A stretch of DNA of 64,000 bases from CAZIHO01 sp964538875 (GTDB lineage: Bacteria; Pseudomonadota; Gammaproteobacteria; Chromatiales; Chromatiaceae): positions 78,535 to 142,534 of the forward strand of contig CAZIHO010000001.1 of the NCBI GenBank assembly GCA_964538875.1, in the 5' to 3' direction. The position numbers and the translations under genes are program-made. The first letter of the stretch is position 1. The number at the start of each line of letters is the position of its first letter. Shown one piece after another: positions 26,801 to 35,955 of this stretch. The notes beneath the pieces are model-generated. The model saw nothing but the letters and a program-made list of their open reading frames with translations, was not told where the DNA came from and did not search any database.

Positions 26801-29800
26801 GGTGCCCGGATGGCGGAGATCCAGGCCATCGGCGATTTGAGTCAGGCCCTGGAACATTTGCTGGCCCGGCAAGCGGACCGGCCTGGCGGGCCGGAGGCGC
26901 GGCTGCTGCCCCTGTTGCGGCGGGCCACGTTGGTCTTGGAAGACCAGGTGGCGGCGGTCCATGACGAGCGGCTACCCCCGCCCGCGACGGGTCTGATAGA
27001 GGAGATCCAGTCCTTCGAGACGGGCTTGGCCCCGGCATCCGCCGCGACGGATAGCGAAGCCACCAGTGAGGAAGAGGCGACCGTACCCCTGGGCATCGAG
27101 GCCCTGTTGGCCCAAGACGAGGCGGAGGGCAGCCAGATTCGTTTCGAGCCGTCCGATCTGGGTGCCCCAGACATGGCGGAACCGGTTTGGATCCCCCAAC
27201 CCTCCTTGCTGGACGAGGTTTCCGTCGAGAAGCCGCTCAGCGGCGAGGATCTGGTGTTTGGGGAGCTAGAGGTCGCGGAGCAGATCCTGGCCGGGGCGGA
27301 AGACCAGGAGCCGGACGCCGCCGCACCGCTGTCTAAAGCTCTGGACGAGGAGTCCTACGCGGCGGATTGGGAAGAGATCGCGGGCGACCCGGAACTGGTC
27401 GCCATGTTCACCGACGAGGCTAACGAACTGGTGGACCAACTGGGGGAGGGCTTGCGACTCTGGCGCGCCCAACCGGACGGGACTGCGTTGGACAGCCTGC
27501 TGCGGGTTCTGCATACCCTCAAGGGCGGCGCACGTCTGGCCGGCGTTGGCCCGGTGGGCGATTTGAGCCATGCCTTGGAAAGCTGTTTGACCGACCTGAG
27601 TCCAGACCGGCTGGAACGGGATCCGGAACTGCTGAGTCATGCCCAGGACGCAGCGGATTGCCTGACCGAACAGGTGGAAGCCCTGCGGTGGGGTCGGCCG
27701 GTACGGCGGCATGGGGAATTGGTCGCCGTTCTCCAGGCCCACCGGCAGGTGCCGCCGGACGTCACCGCAACCAAAGGTCAGGCCCCGGCCGGCGCGCCGG
27801 CGCCGGAACCCGCCAAGCGGGCCAGCCGCAAGGCGCGGCGAAGAGGGCCGGTGGCCGCGCCTACGCCGGAACCGGTACCCACGCTGGAGACCCCGGACGC
27901 GGGTCACGAGGATTTGATCGGCGGGGACCCGGAACTGGTCGGCATTTTCCTGGAGGAATCCGAGGATCTGTTGGAGCAGTTGGACGCCGGGTTGCGGGCC
28001 TGGCAAGACCAACCGGACCAGGTGGAATTGGCGGATCCCCTGCGGCGAACCCTGCATACCCTCAAGGGCGGTGCCCGGTTGGCGGGCATTCAATCCATCG
28101 GTGATTTGAGCCACGCCCTGGAAACCTTGGTGACCGGCGTGACGCCGGAGGAGTTGGCAGAATTTCCCGAGCTGTTCCCCCTGGCCCAGCGGGCGGCAGA
28201 CCAACTGGCGGAACAGGTGGCTGCGGTGCGGGATGCCCAGCCGGTGCGCCGGGCCACCGGGTTGATCCGGGAATTGGAGGGTTTCCGGGCCGCTTCAGCC
28301 GAGGAGCCGTCTTTAGGGACCCGCGGCGCGGACCAGGAAGCGTTAATTGAAACGCCCATGGTGGTGCCGGCGCCCGCGCTGGTCCTGAAGCCGCCGGCAC
28401 CGGAACCGCTCCTGATGAAGCCAGTCGCGGCCCAGCCCAAGTACGAGCAGGTGCGGGTGCGTTCCGATCTGCTGGACCGGCTGGTCAACCATGCGGGCGA
28501 AATCAGCATCTACCGGGCCCGCTTGGAGGAGCAAAACACCGCACTGGGCTTCAACTTAGGCGAGTTGGAGCAAACGGTTTCGCGCCTGCACGAGCAGTTG
28601 CGGCAAATGGAGATCGAGACCGAGGCCCAAATCCTGTATCGCTTTGAGCGGGAGCCGAGCCAGGGGATACGGACCGATTTTGATCCTCTGGAGTTGGACC
28701 GGTTCTCCACCATTCAGCAGTTGTCGCGCAGTCTGTTGGAGACCGTCAACGACCTGTCCAGCATCCGCAACCTGTTGGACGACCAGCAAAAGGCGTCCGA
28801 AACCCTGCTGTTGCAGCATTCCCGGCTGACCAATGAACTCCAGGATGGCTTGCTGCGCACCCGCATGGTGCCCTTCAGCCACCTAGTGCCGCGTCTGCAT
28901 CGTCTGGTGCGTCAGACAGCGGTGTCCCTGGGTAAGAAGGCGGAATTGGAAGTGTTTGGCGCCGAGGGTGAGATGGATCGCAACATTCTGGAGCGCATGG
29001 TGGCGCCCCTGGAACATATCTTGCGCAACGCCATTTCCCACGGCATCGAACCCCTGGCCCGGCGCCAATCCCTGGGCAAGCCGGCGGTGGGCAAGGTGTC
29101 CCTGTACTTCGCCCGGGAAGGCAATGACGTGGCCATCACCGTCAGTGACGATGGCGCAGGCTTGAACCTGGACGCCATTCGGCGGCGAGCGGTGGAATCG
29201 GGCCTGATCGACGCCACCACCCAACTGAGCGACGACGACCTGATGCAGTTGATCCTGGAGCCGGGCTTCAGCACCGTCAAGGAGGTGACCCAGATTTCCG
29301 GCCGGGGCGTGGGTACCGACGTGGTGGTCAGCGAAGTGAAGCAGTTGGGCGGCACCTTGGAGATTGCTTCCCAGCCGGGCCGGGGCACCAGCTTCTCCAT
29401 TCGGCTGCCCTTCACCCTGGCCATCTCCATGGCTCTGCTGGTGGAACTGGGGGAGGAGATCTTCGCGGTTCCCCATACTACGGTGGAAGGCGTGGTGCGG
29501 ATCAATGCTGCCGAGCTAGCCACCTTTTTCGCCGGGAAAAAGTCCAGCTTCAGTTACGCCGGACACGATTACCGGGTGCGTTACCTGGGCGGGCTGCTGG
29601 GGACCCTGGCGCCCCATGTGGGCGAGGGGGGACGCAAGTGGTTGCCCCTGCTGCTGGTGCGTACCGGCGAGCACCGGGTGGCGGTCCAAGTGGACCGGAT
29701 CCGGGGCAACCAGCAGATTGTCATGAAGTCGGTGGGGCCCCAGTTGTCCACGGTACGTTGGATCAGCGGCGGCACCATTCTGGCGGATGGACGGGTGGTG

Positions 29801-30265
29801 TTGATTTTGGATATTCCGGCCCTGGTGCGCATGGAAGTGGTCCAGGCGCCCCAGACGGTGGAGCAGCACGAAGACAAGGGTGCCGGCGAGAAGTCCGTCA
29901 AGGTCATGGTGGTGGACGACTCCATCACGGTGCGCAAGGTCACCACCCGCCTGCTCAAGCGCCACAACATGGAGGTGCTGACCGCCAAGGACGGGGTGGA
30001 TGCGGTGGCCCAGTTGCAGGAGCAAAAACCCGATCTGATGCTTTTGGACATCGAAATGCCGCGCATGGACGGTTACGAGTTGGCGCGCCACATGCGTAAT
30101 TCCGAGGATCTAAAACGTATCCCGATCATCATGATCACGTCTCGGACCGGCGAGAAGCACAAGAATCTCGCCCTATCCTTGGGCGTGAAGCGCTATCTTG
30201 GCAAGCCCTATCAGGAAACGGATTTATTGGACAACATCTTTGCCGTCTTGGCGGAGGCTGATTGA
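23810..30265 (+). CDS. chpA: ChpA/PilL hybrid chemosensory histidine kinase with multiple Hpt domains
   Basis: 2151-aa CheA-like kinase. Five Hpt domains carry a phosphorylatable His in the HTxxGxxR context at residues 657, 819, 993, 1235 and 1416. The N-terminal 550 residues hold Hpt-like helices without His, including a degenerate LLHGVAGALRVIG. Then come P3 dimerisation helices, an HATPase domain with ILRNAISHGIEP and VSDDGAGLN, a CheW-like P5 domain, and a C-terminal receiver with phospho-acceptor Asp2080 (LLDIEMPRMDGYE). P. aeruginosa ChpA has six Hpt plus Ser and Thr variants, so this one is a reduced but similar phosphorelay. It controls type IV pilus motility via PilG and PilH. Confidence 0.95.
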   Translation: MITRQHNFSGIKWVRTEITSIIRQARDALEEYVEGSGERTLLEPSVASLKQVRGVLEMLQLHGAARVAEEMHILAQDLADGRSGNEQQAAEALMLALIQLPDYLEKLESGTDDIPLVLLPVINDLRMSRGAEALGEPDLLVLGLAPISQGQARNKADQGTRLKEVAIQLRPKFHKALLSWFRGQAPEQGLEELRTIFIKLISSAAGIPVLQRVFRAVHAVTEGLIDQSVTPDREVKGLIGRVDRILRGLAEQDERQVVAALPQDVIGELLHRIARSESANPAIQAVKTDYELARAFPSAEELATTRQRLFAPTLDTLAGIRSAVLKELIPLKDRIDLFIRGGRQDPAQLQALEAPLLALANILDMAGQGDLSTRLRTRGADLQSIGQGAVDADDGLLMGIAGDLLYVESSLENIYQEEPPSRNVGDVPGLALPRGEIHGLIRHTLTEAAVDMSKVKEAIATFIDNPSDPQPLQVTPGLLHGVAGALRVIGQVRSADLLDRIVAYLQASFVGRREPPSQDMLEALADGITGIDYFMEAVGEDRGDALGILNLVADAVRRLDRAGAESAAAAAVAWPIEAEPATPSGEALHTEPLVEVPVEEVVSAPAPVAFEEIDSEILEIFLEESREERDVIEEYYARWRGDQTDQEALTRFRRSFHTLKGSGRLVGAHTIGEFAWSIEALLNRLIDQTLSLSGPILDVLDEAVAALPELIEAQAEQRQPRIAVEALMGRARVLVEARNAGLADSEPVDGQSQPSSELGYGDEESSDWAEQCSVEDSELREIFEAEAREHVEQVRLFVSVSNQGDFPVILTDDLIRALHTLAGSARMAEVDPIAVVAKALERLAVQLNQSGRGGTRKYIELLKDGADLIGQMIGLLNMPLSVFPPTVELLAQVEAHGQAIRELVEAGGEEGTAPVLPDTVAPGLETAPEPEPEALQLTAGHTPGLEGIFADRELLDIFLEEAYELLVALRHGLTDWEAGRLGDLPLEFKRLFHTMKGGARMAEIQAIGDLSQALEHLLARQADRPGGPEARLLPLLRRATLVLEDQVAAVHDERLPPPATGLIEEIQSFETGLAPASAATDSEATSEEEATVPLGIEALLAQDEAEGSQIRFEPSDLGAPDMAEPVWIPQPSLLDEVSVEKPLSGEDLVFGELEVAEQILAGAEDQEPDAAAPLSKALDEESYAADWEEIAGDPELVAMFTDEANELVDQLGEGLRLWRAQPDGTALDSLLRVLHTLKGGARLAGVGPVGDLSHALESCLTDLSPDRLERDPELLSHAQDAADCLTEQVEALRWGRPVRRHGELVAVLQAHRQVPPDVTATKGQAPAGAPAPEPAKRASRKARRRGPVAAPTPEPVPTLETPDAGHEDLIGGDPELVGIFLEESEDLLEQLDAGLRAWQDQPDQVELADPLRRTLHTLKGGARLAGIQSIGDLSHALETLVTGVTPEELAEFPELFPLAQRAADQLAEQVAAVRDAQPVRRATGLIRELEGFRAASAEEPSLGTRGADQEALIETPMVVPAPALVLKPPAPEPLLMKPVAAQPKYEQVRVRSDLLDRLVNHAGEISIYRARLEEQNTALGFNLGELEQTVSRLHEQLRQMEIETEAQILYRFEREPSQGIRTDFDPLELDRFSTIQQLSRSLLETVNDLSSIRNLLDDQQKASETLLLQHSRLTNELQDGLLRTRMVPFSHLVPRLHRLVRQTAVSLGKKAELEVFGAEGEMDRNILERMVAPLEHILRNAISHGIEPLARRQSLGKPAVGKVSLYFAREGNDVAITVSDDGAGLNLDAIRRRAVESGLIDATTQLSDDDLMQLILEPGFSTVKEVTQISGRGVGTDVVVSEVKQLGGTLEIASQPGRGTSFSIRLPFTLAISMALLVELGEEIFAVPHTTVEGVVRINAAELATFFAGKKSSFSYAGHDYRVRYLGGLLGTLAPHVGEGGRKWLPLLLVRTGEHRVAVQVDRIRGNQQIVMKSVGPQLSTVRWISGGTILADGRVVLILDIPALVRMEVVQAPQTVEQHEDKGAGEKSVKVMVVDDSITVRKVTTRLLKRHNMEVLTAKDGVDAVAQLQEQKPDLMLLDIEMPRMDGYELARHMRNSEDLKRIPIIMITSRTGEKHKNLALSLGVKRYLGKPYQETDLLDNIFAVLAEAD

Positions 30266-30747
30266 TGAAGGGCCGCTCCCTGGCCAGTCAGGAATTGCGG
30301 GGTGTCTTGATCCCGCTGTTGGGGCGTTATCTGGCGCTGCCCAACGCGGCGGTGGCGGAGGTGGTGCCCGCCACCGCGCTGGAGCCAGAGCCGGGCCGGC
30401 CGGATTGGTGGCTGGGGCGCCTGACTTGGCGCGGACAAGTGATTCCGGTGGTGTCCCTGGAACTGGCCATGGGCCACACACCGGCCCGGCCGGTCAAGGG
30501 GGAGCGGGAGCGGATTCTGGTGTTCAATACGCTGAACGGTTCTCCGGATCTGCCCCATGTGGGGATGCGGATCCAGGGCACCCTCCGTTTGACCCGCATG
30601 AAGCCGTCGATTTTGGAGCCGATTTCCAAACCGAGCCTGTCCTCGCCCCTGATTCGCGTCGAACTGCTGATTAACGAGGTGCCGGCCTGGATTCCGGACC
30701 TGGATGCCCTGGAACGCCTGGTGCTGGGGGCCATGGGGCCGGGTTAA
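30265..30747 (+). CDS. chpC: CheW-like protein ChpC
   Basis: 160-aa divergent CheW-domain protein. The ATG shares one base with the chpA stop (TGATG), indicating translational coupling. The core GRLTWRGQVIPVVSLEL corresponds to the CheW strand pair. In Pseudomonas, chpC encodes a second CheW adaptor for this system, but there chpB (methylesterase) lies between chpA and chpC; here chpB is absent. The 3' end overlaps rsmE on the other strand by 4 bp. Confidence 0.87.
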   Translation: MKGRSLASQELRGVLIPLLGRYLALPNAAVAEVVPATALEPEPGRPDWWLGRLTWRGQVIPVVSLELAMGHTPARPVKGERERILVFNTLNGSPDLPHVGMRIQGTLRLTRMKPSILEPISKPSLSSPLIRVELLINEVPAWIPDLDALERLVLGAMGPG

Positions 30748-31484
30748 TCGTCGGGCCGGAAATCACCCCACAATGCCTGGATCGCCGCCAGGGCGGCCAG
30801 GGGCGCCGTTTCGGTGCGCAGGATTCTGGGACCCAGACGCACCGGGATGAAGCCCCGCCGCTGGGCCAGCGACACTTCCTCCGGTTCCATGCCGCCCTCC
30901 GGCCCAATCAGTAGCCGGATGCTCCGGCGCGGCGGCGCCAACTCCGGGAGGCTGGCGGTGCCCCGGTGATACAGCAAGATGTCGAGATCTCCCTGGGCCC
31001 CGTCTAGGGCCTGCTCCAGGGCGTGGGGGGCGTCCAGGGCCGGCAATCGACAACGCCCGCATTGGGCGGCAGCGGCGGCCAGAATCTGGCGCCAATGCTG
31101 CAGCCGCCGTTCCAGGCGTTCGCCCCGTAACTCCACCACGTTGCGTCGCGTCAGCAAGGGGGAGATCCGGGTCACTCCCAGTTCCACCGCTTTTTGCAGG
31201 CTGAAATCCATGCGTTCGCCCTTGGAGATGCCTAGCAGTAGATGCAGTTCCAGCTTGGGCGGATCTTCCCAGCGGCGCAATTCCTGAATATCCAAAGAGG
31301 CCCCGTCCCGGCCCGCCATGCTGAGCAGCGCGGCATGTTCGGCACCCTGATCGTTGAAGGCCAGTACCAGGGAGCCGGTCCGCAGTCGCAGCACTTGGAG
31401 CAGATACCGGGCGGCACCGGAATCCAGGTTGATCCGGCCGCCGGGGGTCAAGGGTTGGTCAACCCAGAGGCGAGGTTCGCGCAT
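30744..31484 (-). CDS. rsmE: 16S rRNA (uracil-1498-N3)-methyltransferase RsmE
   Basis: 246-aa SPOUT methyltransferase. N-terminal PUA-like region with YLLQVLRLRTGSLV; C-terminal knot with RLLIGPEGGMEPEEV and LGPRILRTETAPLAALA, the SAM-binding signature of RsmE. Modifies U1498 in the decoding centre of 16S rRNA. Convergent with chpC and overlapping it by 4 bp; the upstream side faces glgX divergently. Confidence 0.97.
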   Translation of the reverse strand: MREPRLWVDQPLTPGGRINLDSGAARYLLQVLRLRTGSLVLAFNDQGAEHAALLSMAGRDGASLDIQELRRWEDPPKLELHLLLGISKGERMDFSLQKAVELGVTRISPLLTRRNVVELRGERLERRLQHWRQILAAAAAQCGRCRLPALDAPHALEQALDGAQGDLDILLYHRGTASLPELAPPRRSIRLLIGPEGGMEPEEVSLAQRRGFIPVRLGPRILRTETAPLAALAAIQALWGDFRPDD

Positions 31485-31637
31485 GGGAATTCATGGTCTC
31501 CAGAGTGCCCGATGAAACATAGTAATGAGGAGATTGAATGCTGTTATAACGCCGGCCGACGGTGTTTCGGTTGCCTTGGGGCCCAGACCAGGTTGAAATA
31601 GGGACCCTTTGGCCGCCCGGATCAGGAGTTCGTCACC

Positions 31638-33743
31638 TTGGGTCCTCCCTACCCCATTCGACCGGGACGCAGATTCCCCGCCGGCGCCAGCGTAGGGACC
31701 GAGGGCGTCAACTTCTCGGTATTTAGCCGCCATGCAATCCGGGCGGAACTGCTGCTGTACGAGAGTGGCCGCTCCCGCCGGCCGTTCCAGGTCATTGCCC
31801 TGGACCCGGAGGTCCACCATACCTTCTTCACTTGGCACGTCCTGGTGGAGGGCCTGCCCGCCAGCACCCATTATACCTGGCGCCTGGATGGCCCCCGGGA
31901 CACCCATGGCCGGGGCTATCGCTTCGATCCCCGGGTGGAATTGCTGGACCCCTGGGCGCGGGCGGTCAGTTACCACCATTGGAACCGGCAACGCCTGCTA
32001 CGGGACGGGCCCGCACCCCATCAGACGCCCCGCGCCCAAGTGGTGGCGGATGAGGATTACGATTGGGAAGGGGATCACCCCCTGCACCTGCCATCGGACC
32101 AGATGGTCATCTACGAGTTGCACCTGGGTGGCTTTACCCGCCACCCGAGCGCTGGCTGTAGTCATCCGGGCACCTTCGCGGCGCTGATGGAGAAAATTCC
32201 CTATCTCCGGGACCTGGGCATCAACCATGTGGAGTTGATGCCGATCATGGCCTTCGATGCCCAGGATACGCCCCAGGCGGTGGCGGAGGCGGGTCTGGAG
32301 AATTTCTGGGGTTACAGCACCCTAGGTTTTTTCGCCCCCCATCCGGGGTACTGCGTGACGCCGGAGCGGGGCACCCAACGCCGGGAGTTCCGGGATCTGG
32401 TCAGGGCCCTGCACCGGGCCGGGATCGGCGTCATTCTGGACGTGGTGTTCAACCATACCGCCGAGGGCGGCGCGCTGGGTCCCATGATTAACTTCAAGGG
32501 CTTCGGCAACGAAACCTTTTACCACCTGGACCCGGCGGACCGGGCCCAATACCGGGATTACACCGGCTGCGGCAACACGGTCAACGCCAATCATCCGTTC
32601 GTGGCCCGCTTCATCATTGATTGCCTGGAATATTGGGTGCGGGAAATGCACGTGGATGGCTTCCGCTTCGATCTGGCCAGCGCCCTGGCCAGGGGCGAGG
32701 ACGGACTGCCCATGGCCAATCCGCCGGTGCTGTGGGGCATTGAATTGTCCAATTTTCTGGGCGGCACCAAAATCATCGCCGAGGCCTGGGACGCCGCCGG
32801 CCTCTACCAGGTGGGCACCTTTCCCGGCTATCGCTGGTCCGAGTGGAACGGCCGCTACCGGGACAGCATCCGGCGCTGTGTCCGGGGTGATCCGGGTCTG
32901 GCCGGCGAGCTGGCGACCCGCCTAGGGGGTAGCAGCGATCTCTACGAGCCCAACTGGCGGTTGCCGATTAACAGCGTCAACTTCGTCACCTGCCATGACG
33001 GCTTCACCCTCTGGGACCTGGTCAGTCATGACCGCAAGCATAACGACGCCAATCAGGAGGAGGGCCAGGACGGCTGCTGCGAAAATTTCAGCTGGAATTG
33101 CGGTGCGGAAGGGGAGACCCAGGATGGGGCGATACTGGCGCTACGCCGCCGCCAGGCCAAGAACTTCATGGCGGTATTGCTGCTCAGCCAAGGTATCCCC
33201 ATGCTGTTGGCGGGCGATGAGTTTCTGCGCGGCCAGGGCGGCAACAACAACGCTTGGTGCCAAAACAACGCCACCGGCTGGGTGGACTGGAGTCTGCTGG
33301 AGCGGAACCAGGATATGTTCCGCTTTACCAAGGAACTCATCGCGTTGCGGCGCCGTCACCCCAATTTGCGCCGGCGGCGTTTCCTGACCGGAGCCAAGGG
33401 CGAGGCCGCCCGGTTCCCGGACGTGACCTGGCATGGGGCACAACTGGGTCAGCCGCCCTGGGATGATCCGGAGGCCCGCATCCTGGCCTGTACCCTGGGG
33501 GAAACCCGGCATGGGGGCAATCCCTTGCATCTGATGTTGAACTTTTCCGACCGGCCGCGCCGCTTCGAGATTCCCCAGGCTAGGGGATTGGCCTGGCGCC
33601 GGGTCGTGGATACCAGTCTGCCCACGCCGGATGACATCCGCCCGCCGGGGGAACAACCCCTGGTGCGGGGCACCGACTATCCGCTGGGTCCCCGCTCGGT
33701 GGTGGTGCTGGAAGCTGAAGTGCTGGATAAGCGCCCAAGCTGA
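31638..33743 (+). CDS. glgX: Glycogen debranching enzyme GlgX
   Basis: 701-aa GH13 isoamylase-type enzyme that cleaves alpha-1,6 branches of limit dextrins during glycogen breakdown. N-terminal CBM48-like domain (GTEGVNFSVFSRHA), then the GH13 motifs VVFNHT, DGFRFDLA (nucleophile Asp), IAEAWDAAG (acid/base Glu) and VTCHDGFT. The TTG start at 31638 is supported by AGGAG nine bases upstream and by the family N-terminus GPPYPIRPGRRFPAGA. No other glycogen gene is in the window. Confidence 0.96.
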   Translation: MGPPYPIRPGRRFPAGASVGTEGVNFSVFSRHAIRAELLLYESGRSRRPFQVIALDPEVHHTFFTWHVLVEGLPASTHYTWRLDGPRDTHGRGYRFDPRVELLDPWARAVSYHHWNRQRLLRDGPAPHQTPRAQVVADEDYDWEGDHPLHLPSDQMVIYELHLGGFTRHPSAGCSHPGTFAALMEKIPYLRDLGINHVELMPIMAFDAQDTPQAVAEAGLENFWGYSTLGFFAPHPGYCVTPERGTQRREFRDLVRALHRAGIGVILDVVFNHTAEGGALGPMINFKGFGNETFYHLDPADRAQYRDYTGCGNTVNANHPFVARFIIDCLEYWVREMHVDGFRFDLASALARGEDGLPMANPPVLWGIELSNFLGGTKIIAEAWDAAGLYQVGTFPGYRWSEWNGRYRDSIRRCVRGDPGLAGELATRLGGSSDLYEPNWRLPINSVNFVTCHDGFTLWDLVSHDRKHNDANQEEGQDGCCENFSWNCGAEGETQDGAILALRRRQAKNFMAVLLLSQGIPMLLAGDEFLRGQGGNNNAWCQNNATGWVDWSLLERNQDMFRFTKELIALRRRHPNLRRRRFLTGAKGEAARFPDVTWHGAQLGQPPWDDPEARILACTLGETRHGGNPLHLMLNFSDRPRRFEIPQARGLAWRRVVDTSLPTPDDIRPPGEQPLVRGTDYPLGPRSVVVLEAEVLDKRPS

Positions 33744-33794
33744 TCGCGCCGGGGCGGGATGCGGCACGTCCCTGTGCCGGAAAAAATCACCTGG

Positions 33795-34354
33795 CTAGGG
33801 GCTCGGGACGCCAGTCTTGGGCAGGCTGGGGCTGGCCGGCGCGGTCATGCCCGCTTTGGCGGCGCCCACGCTGGCCGCCGCCTCCGTCTTGGCGGCGCCG
33901 GCGGTGGTAGCGGTGGCCGGAGTGGCTAGGCTNNNNNNNNNNNNNNNNNNNNNNNNNNNNNNNNNNNNNNNNNNNNNNNNNNNNNNNNNNNNNNNNNNNN
34001 NNNNNNNNNNNNNNNNNNNNNNNNNNNNNNNNCACTGGCCGCCGCCTCGGTCTTGGCTGCGGCTGGCTGCTTGGTCAGGCTGGTGGCCGCGCCGCCGCCC
34101 ACGCTCAGGTTGGCCCGGTTGTCATCCAGGGTTTTTTGACCAATACCCTTGACGTTGAGCAGATCGTCCGGGCTCTTGAAGGGACCGTGCTGGGTCCGGT
34201 ACTGGACGATTTCCTTGGCCTTGGTTGGTCCCACGCCCTTCATGGCACGCTGAAAAGCCGCCTCATCGGCGGTGTTAATATCGATGACCTCGGCCAGGCC
34301 CAGGGGCGAAAAAATCAATAGAGTCAGCATAAACAGGCTTTTAAGAAATTTCAT
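33795..34354 (-). CDS. ComEA-like helix-hairpin-helix protein with Ala-rich tail, interrupted by a gap
   Basis: Secreted DNA-binding protein. The start MKFLKSLFMLTLLIFSPLGLA is a signal peptide (GAGGAG RBS just upstream), followed by two helix-hairpin-helix motifs (DINTADEAAFQRAMKGVGPTKA and DDLLNVKGIGQKTLDDNRANL), the ComEA core. The C-terminus becomes Ala/Lys-rich and runs into 100 N; beyond the gap the same kind of sequence (AGAAKTEAAASVGAAKAG) continues to a TAG at 33795. The coordinates span the gap, so length and frame across it are unknown. Family role: DNA uptake or periplasmic DNA binding, which suits a genome with type IV pili. Confidence 0.82.
33933..34032. other. Assembly gap (100 N) inside an Ala-rich repeat
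   Basis: Exactly 100 N, so a placeholder. Near-identical sequence (CTGGCCGCCGCCTC, S, GTCTTGGC) flanks both sides, at about 33870-33893 and 34034-34057. A tandem repeat of this unit that the assembler could not resolve is the simplest explanation. Confidence 0.9.
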
Positions 34355-34533
34355 GGGTAGATTCCTCCTCGTGATGAGAGATAAATGATCGTTCCTTACC
34401 ACGCCGCGCACCCAAAACTGTCGGCGGCAAGTCAGTGTACCCTGGGAGTCCTACTCCTGCCTATTCCTATCGGCCCGGTTCCGCCGCGCCCAGGGCGGGG
34501 TGTTGGCCAGGCACCATTGGGGCGGGCGTTCCG

Positions 34534-35025
34534 ATGACGCCAGTCCGGGTCAACCTGCTGCTGTTGGGGTTGGTGAGTCTATTGGGGTTGGCGCTGTGGG
34601 TTTGGCCGGATCCGGATCACCAGGGCCCCCTCACGTCCCTGGACCCGGATCGCCTGGCGGCCATCCGGCTCGGGGACCGCCGGGGCCTCAAGCTGGTTCT
34701 GGAGCGGGGCCCGGACGGCTGGCGTCTGACCTATCCCCAGGCCGGGCCGGCGGACCCGCGCCGGGTCCAGGCATTGGCGCGCTTGGCGGCGGCGCGGGTG
34801 TATCGAAGTTTTTCCGCCAAGGACGGGGATCTCGGCGCCTGGGGGCTGGATGATCCAGCCTATTGGGTCCAGTTGGATAGCGTCGCCCTGATGGTGGGCG
34901 CCGACGAACCCCTGCGGCGGCGGCGTTATGTCCGGCTAGGGGATCAGGTGCATCTGATCGACGATCAGTATCAGCAATGGCTGGTCGCGCCGGTGGACGC
35001 CTTTCTCGCCCAGCCGCTCCCCTAG
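34534..35025 (+). CDS. Membrane-anchored hypothetical upstream of mutM
   Basis: 163 aa from the ATG at 34534. One N-terminal TM helix (VNLLLLGLVSLLGLALWVW) anchors a periplasmic domain of about 130 residues with strands such as LAAIRLGDRRGLKLVLER and YVRLGDQVHLIDDQY. It loosely resembles DUF4340-type proteins but I cannot assign a function. The stop codon is two bases before the mutM ATG, so the two genes are probably co-transcribed. An in-frame upstream extension lacks protein-like character. Confidence 0.7.
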   Translation: MTPVRVNLLLLGLVSLLGLALWVWPDPDHQGPLTSLDPDRLAAIRLGDRRGLKLVLERGPDGWRLTYPQAGPADPRRVQALARLAAARVYRSFSAKDGDLGAWGLDDPAYWVQLDSVALMVGADEPLRRRRYVRLGDQVHLIDDQYQQWLVAPVDAFLAQPLP

Positions 35026-35027
35026 CC

Positions 35028-35843
35028 ATGCCCGAGTTGCCTGAAGTCGAAACCGTGCGCCGGGGGCTGGCGCCCCATCTGCTGGGCCGGCGTATCCAGG
35101 AATTGCGCCTGCGCCAACCGCACCTGCGCTGGCCGGTGGACCCGGCCTTACCGGAATTGTTGCCTGGGCGCATCCTGGTGGCTCTGGAGCGGCGCGCCAA
35201 GTATTTGCTGCTGCGGCTCGACCAGGGCAACCTGATCCTGCATCTGGGCATGTCCGGCAGTTTGCGGATGCTGCCCGTCGCCACTCTGCCCGGTCCCCAC
35301 GATCATCTGGACTTGGTGCTGGATTCCGGCGCCTGCCTGCGGCTGCGGGATCCGCGCCGGTTCGGCGCCTGTCTCTGGAGCCCGGACGATCCCCTGGCCC
35401 ACCCCCTGTTACGGAACCTGGGCCCGGAACCCCTGGAGCCTGGCTTCGACGGCGCTTACCTGCACCGGCTGGCCCAAGGGCGGCGGCTGGCGGTCAAGAA
35501 CTTCATCATGGACGGCCGGGTGGTGGTGGGGGTAGGTAACATCTACGCCAACGAAGCCCTGTTCCAGGCCCGCATCCATCCGGGACGGGCCGCCGGAGAC
35601 CTTTCCAGCCACGGCTACCAGCGTCTCGCTGGCGCCATCCGCGCCGTATTGGAAGCCGCCATCGTCCAGGGTGGCACCAGTCTGCGGGACTTCAGCCAAG
35701 TCGACGGTCAACCCGGCTATTTTGCCCAGCAGTTGGCGGTTTACGGCCGCGCCGGACAAGCCTGTCCCGCCTGTGGCAAGGTGCTGGAGGAAGTGCGCAT
35801 CGGCCAGCGCTCCAGCTTCTTTTGCCGCCGCTGCCAGACCTGA
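35028..35843 (+). CDS. mutM: Formamidopyrimidine-DNA glycosylase (Fpg/MutM)
   Basis: 271-aa bifunctional base-excision repair enzyme removing 8-oxoguanine and FaPy. The catalytic N-terminal Pro-Glu follows the initiator in MPELPEVETVRRGL; the conserved Lys lies in RRAKYLLLRL; a helix-two-turn-helix with VGVGNIYANEALF precedes a C-terminal zinc finger with four cysteines (CPAC and CRRC) and GQRSSFFC. All catalytic features are intact, and the length is normal. Confidence 0.97.
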   Translation: MPELPEVETVRRGLAPHLLGRRIQELRLRQPHLRWPVDPALPELLPGRILVALERRAKYLLLRLDQGNLILHLGMSGSLRMLPVATLPGPHDHLDLVLDSGACLRLRDPRRFGACLWSPDDPLAHPLLRNLGPEPLEPGFDGAYLHRLAQGRRLAVKNFIMDGRVVVGVGNIYANEALFQARIHPGRAAGDLSSHGYQRLAGAIRAVLEAAIVQGGTSLRDFSQVDGQPGYFAQQLAVYGRAGQACPACGKVLEEVRIGQRSSFFCRRCQT

Positions 35844-35955
35844 GCCGCGCCGGTCGCCAGCCCCCTCCTTCCAGGCCCGGCGCCAAGCCGGAATCTTGCT
35901 GCTTTTTTATTTGGTTAGACCATTATCCTCAACCAAGAAATAATGCGTCGTTATT

